From positions 372,001-436,000 of the forward strand of contig NZ_BAAAYL010000001.1 in assembly GCF_039536205.1 (NCBI RefSeq): a stretch of 64,000 nt of DNA, read 5' to 3'. The position numbers were made by a program, and so were the translations under genes. The notes beneath the pieces were generated by a model. The model had not been told where the DNA came from. It searched no databases and saw only the letters and a list, made by a program, of their open reading frames with translations. Shown in pieces: positions 42,831 through 50,959 of this stretch. Source of the stretch: Streptomyces sannanensis (lineage in GTDB: Bacteria; Actinomycetota; Actinomycetes; Streptomycetales; Streptomycetaceae). Positions within the stretch are counted from its first letter, which is position 1. Each line of letters starts with the position of its first letter.

Positions 42831-44426
42831 ATGCACCGCCGAACCGTGTCGTCTCCCAGGGCTCGGTCGGTCGTGGCGGCGGCCGCCGCCGTCGTGTCAG
42901 CCGTGCTGGCAGGTTGCGGCGGCGACGTGTCGTCGACGCGCACTCCTGTGTTCGTGGGCGGCACCGTCACGATCGCCACCGCCTCGGAGACCCCGAGCTT
43001 CAATCCGTACTCGCAGTTCGGTCTTTCACTGGCTCCTTATGCCTACGACTCACTGGTCGATGTGGCGCGGGACGGGCGTGTGGTGTCCGGTCTGGCCGAG
43101 AGATGGCAGGCCGGGGCCACTTCGGCGAGTTTCACCCTGCGCAAGGGGGTGACCTGCTCCGACGGCACGGCCCTGACGGCGTCCGGGGTGGCCCGGTCGC
43201 TGCGGTATGCCGGCGATCCCCGCAACCGGCTCGTCGGTGCCCGGGCCGCCCTGCCCGGTGTGCCGTTCACGGTGTCGGCCGACGACGCGGAGCGGACGGT
43301 GTCGTTGCGGACGGCATCGCCGTACAGCTTCATCGTGCGGACGATCGGTCTGCTGCCCGTCGTCTGCCCCGCCGGACTGGCGGATCCCGGCGCGCTGGAC
43401 AGGAGATCGCAGGGCACCGGCCCGTACGTGCTGAGCGGCTACGCCTCGGGGGGTCCGTACCTCTTCACACGGCGCAAGGGTTACGCGTGGGGGCCGCGCG
43501 GAGCGGGCAACGCAGCTCCGGGGCAGCCGGAGCGGATTGTGGTGACGGTGGTTCCGCAGGAGTCCACCGTGGCGAATCTGCTGCTCACGGGCGGAGTGAA
43601 CATCGCCATGGTGACCGGTCCGGACCGCGCGCGGCTGACCGGCCACGGTCTGGCGACCGCCCAGGTGCCGACCGTGGTGGGGCTGACCTTCTTCAACGAG
43701 CGATCCGACCGGCCCTTGAACGATCCGGTGCTGCGCCGGGCGCTGGTGGGGGCCCTGGACCGCAAGGGCCTCGCCAATGTGGCGATCGGCGGAGACGGTA
43801 CGCCCGCGCGCGATCTCACCGCCCCGAACTCCCTCTGCTACTCCGACGTGGCCGCGGGGAACCTGCCCTCGCACAGCGCCGTGCGGGCCCTGCGTGCCGC
43901 GGGCTGGACGAAGAACGCGCGGGGCAGGCTGGTCAAGCAGGGCCGACCGCTGCGTCTGCGGCTGCTCAGCAGCGCCGACTTCGGCTCCACCCTTCCGTCG
44001 GTCGCCGAACTGATGGCCGTGACGTGGCAGGCGCTGGGCGTGGACGTCGACCTCGTCGGCGAGAGCCGCAACGCGGTGGTCCAGGCCATGTACGGAAGCG
44101 GCGACTTCGACGTCGTGGTCGGCAGCTCGCCGGGGCCGCAGCTGCCCGCGCAGCTCGTCCCGTACTTCTCCGGCCCGCCGTCGTCAGGAGGACTGAACTT
44201 CGCGCATGTCACCAACCCCGCCTACGACCGATTCGTCGCCCGAGCCTTGCGTTCGCCGGGCTCGGCCAGCTGCGGGGACTGGAACAGGGCCGCCGCGGCG
44301 CTTCTCCGCTCGGCCGACGTGCTGCCCGTCGCCGACGGCACGAGCACGATGTACGGCTACCGGACGACCTTCGCCGTCGCGCCCGGCGGCCGGATCGTAC
44401 CGACCAGCATCCGCCTGCACCGATAG
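42831..44426 (+). CDS. Peptide/nickel ABC transporter substrate-binding lipoprotein
   Basis: A 531-aa family 5 solute-binding protein. The lipobox is LAGC (residue 27) after an Arg-rich signal peptide. Family blocks include GTVTIATASETPSFNPYSQ, LAERWQ, FTLRKGVTCSDGTALTASGV, GTGPYVLSGY, RRALVGALDRKGLANVAIGG and ALGVDVDL. It binds short peptides or similar ligands outside the membrane and delivers them to the permeases encoded downstream. It is the first gene of a five-gene operon. Confidence 0.9.
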   Translation: MHRRTVSSPRARSVVAAAAAVVSAVLAGCGGDVSSTRTPVFVGGTVTIATASETPSFNPYSQFGLSLAPYAYDSLVDVARDGRVVSGLAERWQAGATSASFTLRKGVTCSDGTALTASGVARSLRYAGDPRNRLVGARAALPGVPFTVSADDAERTVSLRTASPYSFIVRTIGLLPVVCPAGLADPGALDRRSQGTGPYVLSGYASGGPYLFTRRKGYAWGPRGAGNAAPGQPERIVVTVVPQESTVANLLLTGGVNIAMVTGPDRARLTGHGLATAQVPTVVGLTFFNERSDRPLNDPVLRRALVGALDRKGLANVAIGGDGTPARDLTAPNSLCYSDVAAGNLPSHSAVRALRAAGWTKNARGRLVKQGRPLRLRLLSSADFGSTLPSVAELMAVTWQALGVDVDLVGESRNAVVQAMYGSGDFDVVVGSSPGPQLPAQLVPYFSGPPSSGGLNFAHVTNPAYDRFVARALRSPGSASCGDWNRAAAALLRSADVLPVADGTSTMYGYRTTFAVAPGGRIVPTSIRLHR

Positions 44427-44474
44427 CCGTGGCGGACGCGCCGCACGGCCGCCCGCGAGTCGAGGAGGTTACCC

Positions 44475-45461
44475 ATGACGACCGTGTCCGCGCGGCTCGG
44501 TGCCCCGGCCCGGCACCACCCGTGGGTGGTGTTCTGCTGCCGGCGCGCGGCACGGCTGGTCGTCTCGCTCTTCGTGGTCGTCACCGCTTCCTTCGCGATG
44601 ATCCGGCTGATCCCCGGGGACCCGGTCCGGGCCGCGCTCGGCGTGGACGCCCCGCCGGACCTGGTGGCGGCGAAGCGGCACGAACTCGGTCTGGACCATA
44701 GCCTGCCGGAACAGTACTGGCAGCATCTCCCGCGGCTGGCCCACGGCGACCTCGGGGTCTCGCTGGTGACCGGCGAGCCGGTGGCCGACCTGGTCAGGGC
44801 ACGCCTGCCGGCCACCCTGCTGCTCGCCGTCCTGACCTTCGCCTGCGTACTCGTCGTCGCCCTCCCAGGGGGGCTGCTCGCCGCGGTGTGGACACACGGA
44901 GGGCGACGCCCGCGGGCGGAACTGGCGTTCACCGCCACCACCTCGGTCCTGGCGGGCGTGCCGGACTTCGTCCTCGCGGCGGGTCTCACCGCGGGGCTGG
45001 CGGTCGCCCTGCGCATCCTTCCCGTCGCCGGCGACCTCGGTCCCAGGTCCTATGTGCTGCCCGTACTCGCGCTGGCGCTCGCTCCGACCGCGGTCCTGCT
45101 GCGGATCGTGCGGGTGGAGACGCTCAAGGTCCTCGCCACGGAATATCTGCGTGCCGCCCGCGCGAAACGGCTGCCCGCCGTCCGGCTCCACCTGCGCCAC
45201 GTGGCACCGAACGCGCTGACCGCGTCGCTGACGTTCGCCGGGAATCTGTTGCCGGCCCTGATCGCGGGGACCGTACTGGTCGAGAAGGTGTTCGTCTGGC
45301 CGGGCATCGGTTCGGCGATGGCACAGTCCGTGGCCGCGCAGGACTACGCGGTCGTCGAGGCGTCGGTTCTGGTGCTCGGCTCGTCGGTCCTCGTGGTGAA
45401 CTTCCTGGTCGATCTGGCACTCGCTCTGCTCGACCCCCGATCGGTCATCCGGAAGACGTGA
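44475..45461 (+). CDS. Peptide ABC transporter permease (DppB-like)
   Basis: A 328-aa inner membrane permease with GAGGAGG before ATG 44475. Conserved features: RAARLVVSLFVVVTASFAMIRLIPGDPVRAALG, HLPRLAHGDLGVSLVTGEPV, the EAA-type loop EYLRAARAKRLPAVRLHLRHVAPNAL, and ALIAGTVLVEKVFVWPGIGSAMAQSV near the C-terminus. It forms the channel with the permease half of the next, fused protein. Confidence 0.92.
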   Translation: MTTVSARLGAPARHHPWVVFCCRRAARLVVSLFVVVTASFAMIRLIPGDPVRAALGVDAPPDLVAAKRHELGLDHSLPEQYWQHLPRLAHGDLGVSLVTGEPVADLVRARLPATLLLAVLTFACVLVVALPGGLLAAVWTHGGRRPRAELAFTATTSVLAGVPDFVLAAGLTAGLAVALRILPVAGDLGPRSYVLPVLALALAPTAVLLRIVRVETLKVLATEYLRAARAKRLPAVRLHLRHVAPNALTASLTFAGNLLPALIAGTVLVEKVFVWPGIGSAMAQSVAAQDYAVVEASVLVLGSSVLVVNFLVDLALALLDPRSVIRKT

Positions 45462-45465
45462 TCCG

Positions 45466-47409
45466 ATGGCGCTGTCCTCCTCTTCCCCGTCCTCGCCGTG
45501 TGCCGCCCACGGCCGGTCTCGCGCGTCCCGGTCGAACTGGGCCACCCCCATGGGCGTGATCACCCTGGTGATGCTCGGGTCGCTCGCCGTACTGGCCGTC
45601 GCCGGGGCGGTGCTGTGGGGGCAGCAGGCCGACCGGCCGGACCCGTCGGCGGTGCTGCGCGGGCCCACCACGGGTCATCTGCTCGGCACGGACCGTCTCG
45701 GCCGCGACCTGCTCGCCCGGCTGCTCTCGGCGACCTGGCCCTCCCTGCTGCCGGCCATCGCGGCCACGCTCCTCGGGGCGGCCGCCGGCATCACGCTCGG
45801 CGCGCTCACCGCCGTAGTGGGCGGGCGCGCCGCCCGCCTGCTGGGGGCCCTGATCAACCTTCTGTTGGCCTTCCCCGCGCTCCTCGTCGCTATGTTCCTC
45901 GCAGCCCTCTTCGGGGCGGGCGCGGGCGGTGCGGTGTTCGCACTCGCCGTCGCCTCCGCACCGGGCTTCGCGCGGATCACGCAGACCCTTGCCGCCCAGG
46001 TGGCCGGGACCGACTTCATGGCCGCGGCGCGCGTGCTGGGCCTGCGCCGCCACCGGCTCCTGCTGCGCCATGTCCTGCCCCACATCGCCGAACCGCTGAT
46101 GCTCAACACCACGGTCGCCGTGGGCTCGGCACTCGTGGCGCTGTCGGGACTGAGCTTCCTCGGACTGGGGGTGCAGCCCCCGTCGTACGACTGGGGACTC
46201 CTGCTGAGCCAGGGGCTGGACCGCATCTACACCGAACCTCTGCCCGCCGTGGCGCCCGGCATCGCCATCGTCTACGCCGCCGTCGCGTTCCAGCTGCTCG
46301 GCGAGATGCTGGCCGGAGCCGCCGTACGGCAAGCCCGCCCGCACCCGGGGGAAGAGCCCGTGACACACCCTGCGCGCGCCGACCGCCCGGCATCCGTGGG
46401 CCACGTGCTGGAGGTGGAGGATCTGCGGGTCGTCCTTCCCACTGCGGACGGGGTGGTCCGGCCCGTCCGCGGTGTCACCCTCACCCTGCAGCGTGGTGAG
46501 ATGGTCGGCCTGGTCGGCGAGTCCGGTTCCGGCAAGTCGCTGACGGCGCTCGCCATCGCCGACCTGCTGCCGGACGACGCCCGCGCGACCTGGGGTACGC
46601 ACCGGTTCCTCGGTGCGGACGCCGAGTCGCTGACCCGCGAGGAGCGACGCAGGCAACTGGCGACGGGAATGGCGTTGATCTTCCAGAACCCGGCCTCGGC
46701 CTTCAACCCGTCGCTGCGCATCGGAACACAGATGACGGAGGCCGTGCGCACACACCGTGGCACCCCTCGTGCCGAGGCCGTCGAGCAGGCGCTGGCCCGG
46801 CTTCAGATGGTCGCGCTGCCCGCCGGGCGCCGGTTGCTCCGGTCCCGCCCCTTCCAGCTCTCCGGCGGTCAGCGCCAGCGAGTGGCGATCGCCGCGGCTT
46901 CGATGTTGCGCCCCGACCTCATCATCGCGGACGAACCGACGACAGCCCTGGACGTCACCGTGCAGCGGCAGATCATGGACCTGCTCCGCCGGGTCCGGCA
47001 CGACGACGCCACGGCGATCCTCTTCATCAGCCACGACATCGCCCTGGTGGCCGATGCCTGTGACCGGGTTCTGGTCATGTACGGGGGAACGATCGTGGAG
47101 AACCTTCCTGCCCATGAGCTGGCGGTCGGCGCACGGCATCCGTACACGCGGATGCTCGTCGCCTCGGTCCCGGACCTGGCCGCGGAGCGTGACCGTCCCC
47201 TGCGCACCATCGAGGGAGAGCCGCCCGATCCGTACGGTTCGGCCCCGGGGTGCCCGTTCCATGACCGCTGTCCGCATCGGCTGGACCGGTGCGCGGTGGT
47301 GAGCCCGGTGTTGTCCCCGCTCGGCCCGGGGCACGAGGTCGCCTGCTGGCAGCCGCTGCCCGCGGCACCGTCCCGCGAGCGGCGTGAGACCGAGGAGGCG
47401 CAGAAGTGA
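45466..47409 (+). CDS. Fused peptide ABC transporter permease-ATPase (DppC-DppD)
   Basis: A 647-aa single open frame. Residues 1-285 form a DppC-like permease (LLGTDRLGRDLLARLLSATWPSLLPA, EAA loop DFMAAARVLGLRRHRLLLRHVLPH). After a linker (ARPHPGEEPVTHPARADRP), residues 310-647 are a DppD ATPase with GESGSGKS, LSGGQRQRVAIAAASMLRPDLIIADEPTTALDV and HPYTRML plus the Cys-rich oligopeptide C-terminal block. The halves are normally separate genes. An internal GTG at 46360 with GGGGGAA upstream could also give free ATPase. Translation would be tightly coupled either way. Confidence 0.88.
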   Translation: MALSSSSPSSPCAAHGRSRASRSNWATPMGVITLVMLGSLAVLAVAGAVLWGQQADRPDPSAVLRGPTTGHLLGTDRLGRDLLARLLSATWPSLLPAIAATLLGAAAGITLGALTAVVGGRAARLLGALINLLLAFPALLVAMFLAALFGAGAGGAVFALAVASAPGFARITQTLAAQVAGTDFMAAARVLGLRRHRLLLRHVLPHIAEPLMLNTTVAVGSALVALSGLSFLGLGVQPPSYDWGLLLSQGLDRIYTEPLPAVAPGIAIVYAAVAFQLLGEMLAGAAVRQARPHPGEEPVTHPARADRPASVGHVLEVEDLRVVLPTADGVVRPVRGVTLTLQRGEMVGLVGESGSGKSLTALAIADLLPDDARATWGTHRFLGADAESLTREERRRQLATGMALIFQNPASAFNPSLRIGTQMTEAVRTHRGTPRAEAVEQALARLQMVALPAGRRLLRSRPFQLSGGQRQRVAIAAASMLRPDLIIADEPTTALDVTVQRQIMDLLRRVRHDDATAILFISHDIALVADACDRVLVMYGGTIVENLPAHELAVGARHPYTRMLVASVPDLAAERDRPLRTIEGEPPDPYGSAPGCPFHDRCPHRLDRCAVVSPVLSPLGPGHEVACWQPLPAAPSRERRETEEAQK

Positions 47410-48467
47410 GCACAGGGTCGGGGCTGGCGCTGTACGACGTCACCGTTCGCCATCACGGACCGCTCGGGCCGATCACGGCAGTGGACGGCGTGTCGCTGGA
47501 TGTTCCCCAGGGCACGACGGTCGGCCTGGTGGGCGAGTCCGGGTCGGGAAAGTCCACTCTGGCACGAGCGGTCGTCGGGCTGGACCCCCCGTGCGCCGGG
47601 CGGATCACCGTCGGAGGGCGGGAGTACGGTGGGCGCCGGGTGGCCGACCGGCGCCGGCTGGGGCAACAGGTCCAACTGGTGTTCCAGGACCCGGACACGG
47701 CACTGGACCCCCGTATGACGGTCCGTCAGTCGCTCGCCGAATCGGCCGGGGCCTTCGTCCGGCTGGACCGCCGTAGCCGCGAACAGCGCGTCGGCGGACT
47801 GCTGGAACTCGTCGGTCTCGACGCCGGCTGCGCCGACCGGCTGCCGCGGCAGCTCTCGGGCGGCCAGCGCCAACGCGTCGCCGTCGCCCGCGCGCTCGCC
47901 GTCGATCCGGCGGTGCTCATCGCCGACGAGGTCACCTCGGCTCTCGACGTGTCGGTCCGGGCGGCGCTGCTCACCATGCTCCGGGATCTGCAGCGACGCA
48001 TGGGCTACGCCATGCTGTTCATCAGCCATGACCTCGCCGCCGTCCGCCATGTGTCGGACGCCGTCGCCGTGATGTACCTCGGTCGGATCGTGGAGATCGC
48101 CTCCACCGAGAGCCTGCTGCGCGGCCCACGGCATCCCTACACCCGAACGCTGCTGTCCGCCGTGCCGAGTCTGCACGCCGGGAGACGCCCGGCCGGGGAA
48201 CCCCTTCTTGCCGGTGAGGTGCCCGACCCCGCGTCGCCGCCGACCGGATGCCGCTTCCATCCCCGCTGCCCCGTCGGACCGGACCGACATCCCGGACGGG
48301 ACGTCTGCGCCGCACGGGACCCGCAGCTGGACGCGGCCGGTCAGCCGCATCGCGCCGCCTGCCACTTCCCGTACCGCACCGACGACCACCCGCCCCAGGC
48401 CTGTCGCGTTCCCCCGGACGCGAACGGTGACCGGACTCCGCGAACCCCCGAGGACCTGCCGTCATGA
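47406..48467 (+). CDS. Peptide ABC transporter ATPase (DppF-like)
   Basis: A 353-aa ATPase. Walker A GESGSGKST, Q-loop VFQDPDTALDPRMTV, signature LSGGQRQRV, Walker B VLIADEVTSALDV, H-loop ISHDLAAV and the oligopeptide C-terminal block (GCRFHPRCPVG) are present. GTG 47406 overlaps the stop of the fused gene (GTGA), and the next gene overlaps its own stop (ATGA), so the operon is fully coupled. Confidence 0.92.
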   Translation: MSTGSGLALYDVTVRHHGPLGPITAVDGVSLDVPQGTTVGLVGESGSGKSTLARAVVGLDPPCAGRITVGGREYGGRRVADRRRLGQQVQLVFQDPDTALDPRMTVRQSLAESAGAFVRLDRRSREQRVGGLLELVGLDAGCADRLPRQLSGGQRQRVAVARALAVDPAVLIADEVTSALDVSVRAALLTMLRDLQRRMGYAMLFISHDLAAVRHVSDAVAVMYLGRIVEIASTESLLRGPRHPYTRTLLSAVPSLHAGRRPAGEPLLAGEVPDPASPPTGCRFHPRCPVGPDRHPGRDVCAARDPQLDAAGQPHRAACHFPYRTDDHPPQACRVPPDANGDRTPRTPEDLPS

Positions 48468-49822
48468 CAGCCGGGGAAGCGGACACGCCTCCGTCCGGCG
48501 CGGACGCGGTCGTCGTGGGGGCCGGTGTGATCGGTGCCGCGGTGGCACTGGAACTGGCGCGCACCGGTCGGCGCGTCGTGGTCGTCGACAAGTCCGGCGG
48601 CGTCGGCCACGGATCCACCAGCGCGTCGAGCGCGATCATCCGTTTCAACTACTCGACCTGGGGCGGTGTCGCCACCGCATGGGAATCCCAGCACTGCTGG
48701 GCAGGCTGGGCGGAGCACCTGGGCACCGTGCGCGGCCCCGGCCTGGCGGCGTTCCGGCGGACCGGAGCGGTACTCCTCGACGCACCGGGCTCCGGGACGT
48801 CGGAGGTCGTCGCGCTGTTCGAGCGTGCCGGTGTGCCGTACGAGCGCTGGGACGCCGCGACGCTGCGCAGCCGGATCCCCGGTATCGACGCGGGACGCTA
48901 CGGGCCTCCCAGGTCCCTGCTCGACGATGCCTTCTTCTCCGGCCCGGAAGGAGAGCTCGGCGCACTGTTCACCCCCGACGCGGGCTTCGTCGACGATGCC
49001 CGGCTCGCGGCACAGAATCTCGCGGACGCGGCGGCCCGCATCGGGGTGCGTTTCCTCTTCCGGCGCGCGGTCGTCGGTGTGCTGCGCGGCGAGGACCGTG
49101 TGGCGGGCGTCCGGCTCGCCGACGGCACCGCGATCACGGCACCCGTGGTGGTCAACGCCGCCGGGCCCTGGTCGGGCGGGTTCAACCGGACGGCCGGGGT
49201 CGGGGCCGAGTTCACCGTGGGAGTGCGCCCGCTGCGCCAGGAGGTCCATCAGGTGGCCGCGCCGGTCCGTCAGGGCGACGGGACCGCCTCGGGCCCGGGC
49301 GGCACCGGGACCACGTCCGGCCCGATCGTGGCCGATGTCGACCTCGGGACCTATCTGCGCCCCTCCGGCGGACACCTCCTCATCGGCAGTATGCTGCCCG
49401 CCTGCGACCCCAGGGAGTGGCTCGACGATCCCGACGAGTGCAACCCGCACCCGACGCCCGCCCGGTTCGAGACCCAGGTGACCAGGGCAGCACGCCGATT
49501 CCCGCTCCTCGGCGTTCCGAACCGGCCGACCGGCATCGCCGGTGTCTACGACGCCGCCGACGACTGGTCCCCCATCTACGACCACACCGATCTGGCCGGC
49601 TTCTACGTCGCCATGGGCACGAGCGGCAACCAGTTCAAGAACGCTCCCCTGGCGGGCCGGTTCCTCGCCACCCTGGTCGACCGTGTCGAGGCCGGCCACG
49701 ACCACGACCGCGATCCGCTGCGGTACACGGGGGAACACACCGGCGTCGTCGTCGACCTGGGTGCTTTCTCCCGCAGACGGTCCCTGGCCGACGGTGCCGC
49801 CTCTCGAACCGTCATGGGCTGA
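48464..49822 (+). CDS. FAD-dependent oxidoreductase (DadA/sarcosine oxidase type)
   Basis: A 452-aa flavoenzyme. The FAD dinucleotide fold is VVVGAGVIGAAVALELARTGRRVVVVDK. Family features: STSASSAIIRFNYST, VVNAAGPWSGGFN, LRPSGGHLLIGSM and the C-terminal GFYVAMGTSGNQFKNAPLAGRFLA. It oxidises an amine, most likely an amino acid or N-methyl amino acid; the substrate is not evident. ATG 48464 overlaps the transporter ATPase stop, making it the last gene of the transporter operon. This suggests oxidation of an imported amino acid or peptide-derived amine. Confidence 0.88.
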   Translation: MTAGEADTPPSGADAVVVGAGVIGAAVALELARTGRRVVVVDKSGGVGHGSTSASSAIIRFNYSTWGGVATAWESQHCWAGWAEHLGTVRGPGLAAFRRTGAVLLDAPGSGTSEVVALFERAGVPYERWDAATLRSRIPGIDAGRYGPPRSLLDDAFFSGPEGELGALFTPDAGFVDDARLAAQNLADAAARIGVRFLFRRAVVGVLRGEDRVAGVRLADGTAITAPVVVNAAGPWSGGFNRTAGVGAEFTVGVRPLRQEVHQVAAPVRQGDGTASGPGGTGTTSGPIVADVDLGTYLRPSGGHLLIGSMLPACDPREWLDDPDECNPHPTPARFETQVTRAARRFPLLGVPNRPTGIAGVYDAADDWSPIYDHTDLAGFYVAMGTSGNQFKNAPLAGRFLATLVDRVEAGHDHDRDPLRYTGEHTGVVVDLGAFSRRRSLADGAASRTVMG

Positions 49823-49895
49823 CGTTCAACGTGTGCATGAGTCCGCGGAACGGTGTCGGAGGAGCGCGTATGACATTCCCGGACACGAGCGCCCG

Positions 49896-49952
49896 TTCAC
49901 GGGGCCGGTGCCGTCCGGCAGTTCATGTGCCGGACGGCACCCGCCTCGTGAA
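49896..49952. terminator. Bidirectional terminator
   Basis: A perfect 14-bp stem (GGTGCCGTCCGGCA, 49907-49920, with its complement at 49928-49941) closes a seven-base loop, flanked by an outer TTCACG/CGTGAA pairing. It lies between the convergent transporter operon and the NRPS operon ends. Confidence 0.82.
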
Positions 49953-49964
49953 GCCGGAAGTGGT

Positions 49965-50153
49965 CTACCAGCGGCCGCGTGCCGACGCCGAGCCGAGCTT
50001 GGAACTCAGCACCGACAGGAAGGCCGGGAGCCTGGCCACCGCGGATTCGGGAACCGTGGTGACCTGGACCGTGTCCCGCACCACGTCCTGCACCACGAGT
50101 TTGTAGGTGCCGTCTTCCCGGACGAGTTCGGCGGCGTAGAGCAGTGTTTCCAC
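49965..50153 (-). CDS. Small conserved protein, 62 aa (paralog of the 39775 gene)
   Basis: It starts with GTG 50153 (VETLLYAAELVREDGTYKLV) and continues VQDVVRDTVQVTTVPESAVA, ending LPAFLSVLSSKLGSASARGRW. It is a clear paralog of the 63-aa protein coupled to the type II thioesterase. It is the last gene of the NRPS operon, 32 bp after the SRPBCC gene, with AAGGA upstream. It has no known domain that I recognise, no Cys and no membrane segment. It is probably a small cytoplasmic accessory factor of the pathway. Confidence 0.78.
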   Translation of the reverse strand: METLLYAAELVREDGTYKLVVQDVVRDTVQVTTVPESAVARLPAFLSVLSSKLGSASARGRW

Positions 50154-50185
50154 CAGAGGTCCTTCGGTCGTGTCGTGCGACGGGG

Positions 50186-50929
50186 TCAGGCGCCGTTGAG
50201 CCAGGCGTTCCAGGCCTCGGTGGCCGGCTTTTCGTCCGCGTCCTCGGCGAACAGGTGGTGGCCCAGCCAGATCGGCCAGTTCCAGGAACTGCCGTTGAAG
50301 AACCGGTACAGCGCGTCCAGGCCTCGCAGGCCGACGAAGTCGGGGCTCAGCCAGTCCACGACCACCTCCGTCGAGCCGCCGTGCGTACCCGGGAGGTCGA
50401 GCGACAGCCGGTCGCCGACGGCCGCGTCGTCGTCGAGGCCGAGGCGCCGGCGCAGGGCGGCGAAGTCGGCGGGGTCTTCGGTGCACTCGCCACGGGCGGC
50501 CTTGACGTAGACGGCGGGGCGGCCGGCGAAGTGCCTCAGGTACTCGGGGAGGGAGTGCTGGTAGAAGTCGACGTGCTTCTCGGCCGCGTCCGCCTTGGTG
50601 TCCCAGTTCCAGGTGTCGTCGACGACGCCCGTGTGCACCCAGTGGATTCCCATCCGCAGGTGGCTCGTGCCGCCGTCGGCCGGCTCGATGCGGTAGGTGA
50701 GCGTGTTGGAGAACCCGCCGTCCTGGGTCGCCCGAACCGCGAAGTGGTGCGGCGGCTCCCACGCCACGACGGTGCTGTCGCCGCGCGTGGCCTTTCCGCC
50801 GACGCGCGGCTCGACCTCCATCGGGTACAGCCAGCCGAGGTTGCCGGCGCCGGTGGCGACCGCGTCCCAGACCTGTTCGGGCGTGGCGGGCAGGTCCTGT
50901 TCCCGGCGGACCTCGAGCTCTCGGGCCAT
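50186..50929 (-). CDS. SRPBCC (START/Bet v1-like) domain protein
   Basis: A 247-aa protein from ATG 50929, where GGAGAAG lies seven bases upstream; an ATG at 50956 has no site. The Bet v1-type cavity fold is seen in VRREQDLPATPEQVWDAVATGAGNLGWLYP, FAVRATQDGGFSNTLTYRIEP and WNWDTKADAAEKHVDFYQHSLPEYLRHF. Such proteins bind hydrophobic ligands or act as cyclases, and occur in natural product clusters. Position between a P450 and the small protein in the NRPS operon points to a tailoring role. Confidence 0.82.
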   Translation of the reverse strand: MARELEVRREQDLPATPEQVWDAVATGAGNLGWLYPMEVEPRVGGKATRGDSTVVAWEPPHHFAVRATQDGGFSNTLTYRIEPADGGTSHLRMGIHWVHTGVVDDTWNWDTKADAAEKHVDFYQHSLPEYLRHFAGRPAVYVKAARGECTEDPADFAALRRRLGLDDDAAVGDRLSLDLPGTHGGSTEVVVDWLSPDFVGLRGLDALYRFFNGSSWNWPIWLGHHLFAEDADEKPATEAWNAWLNGA

Positions 50930-50959
50930 GGTCACTTCTCCTTCGTCGTCGTTCATGGG

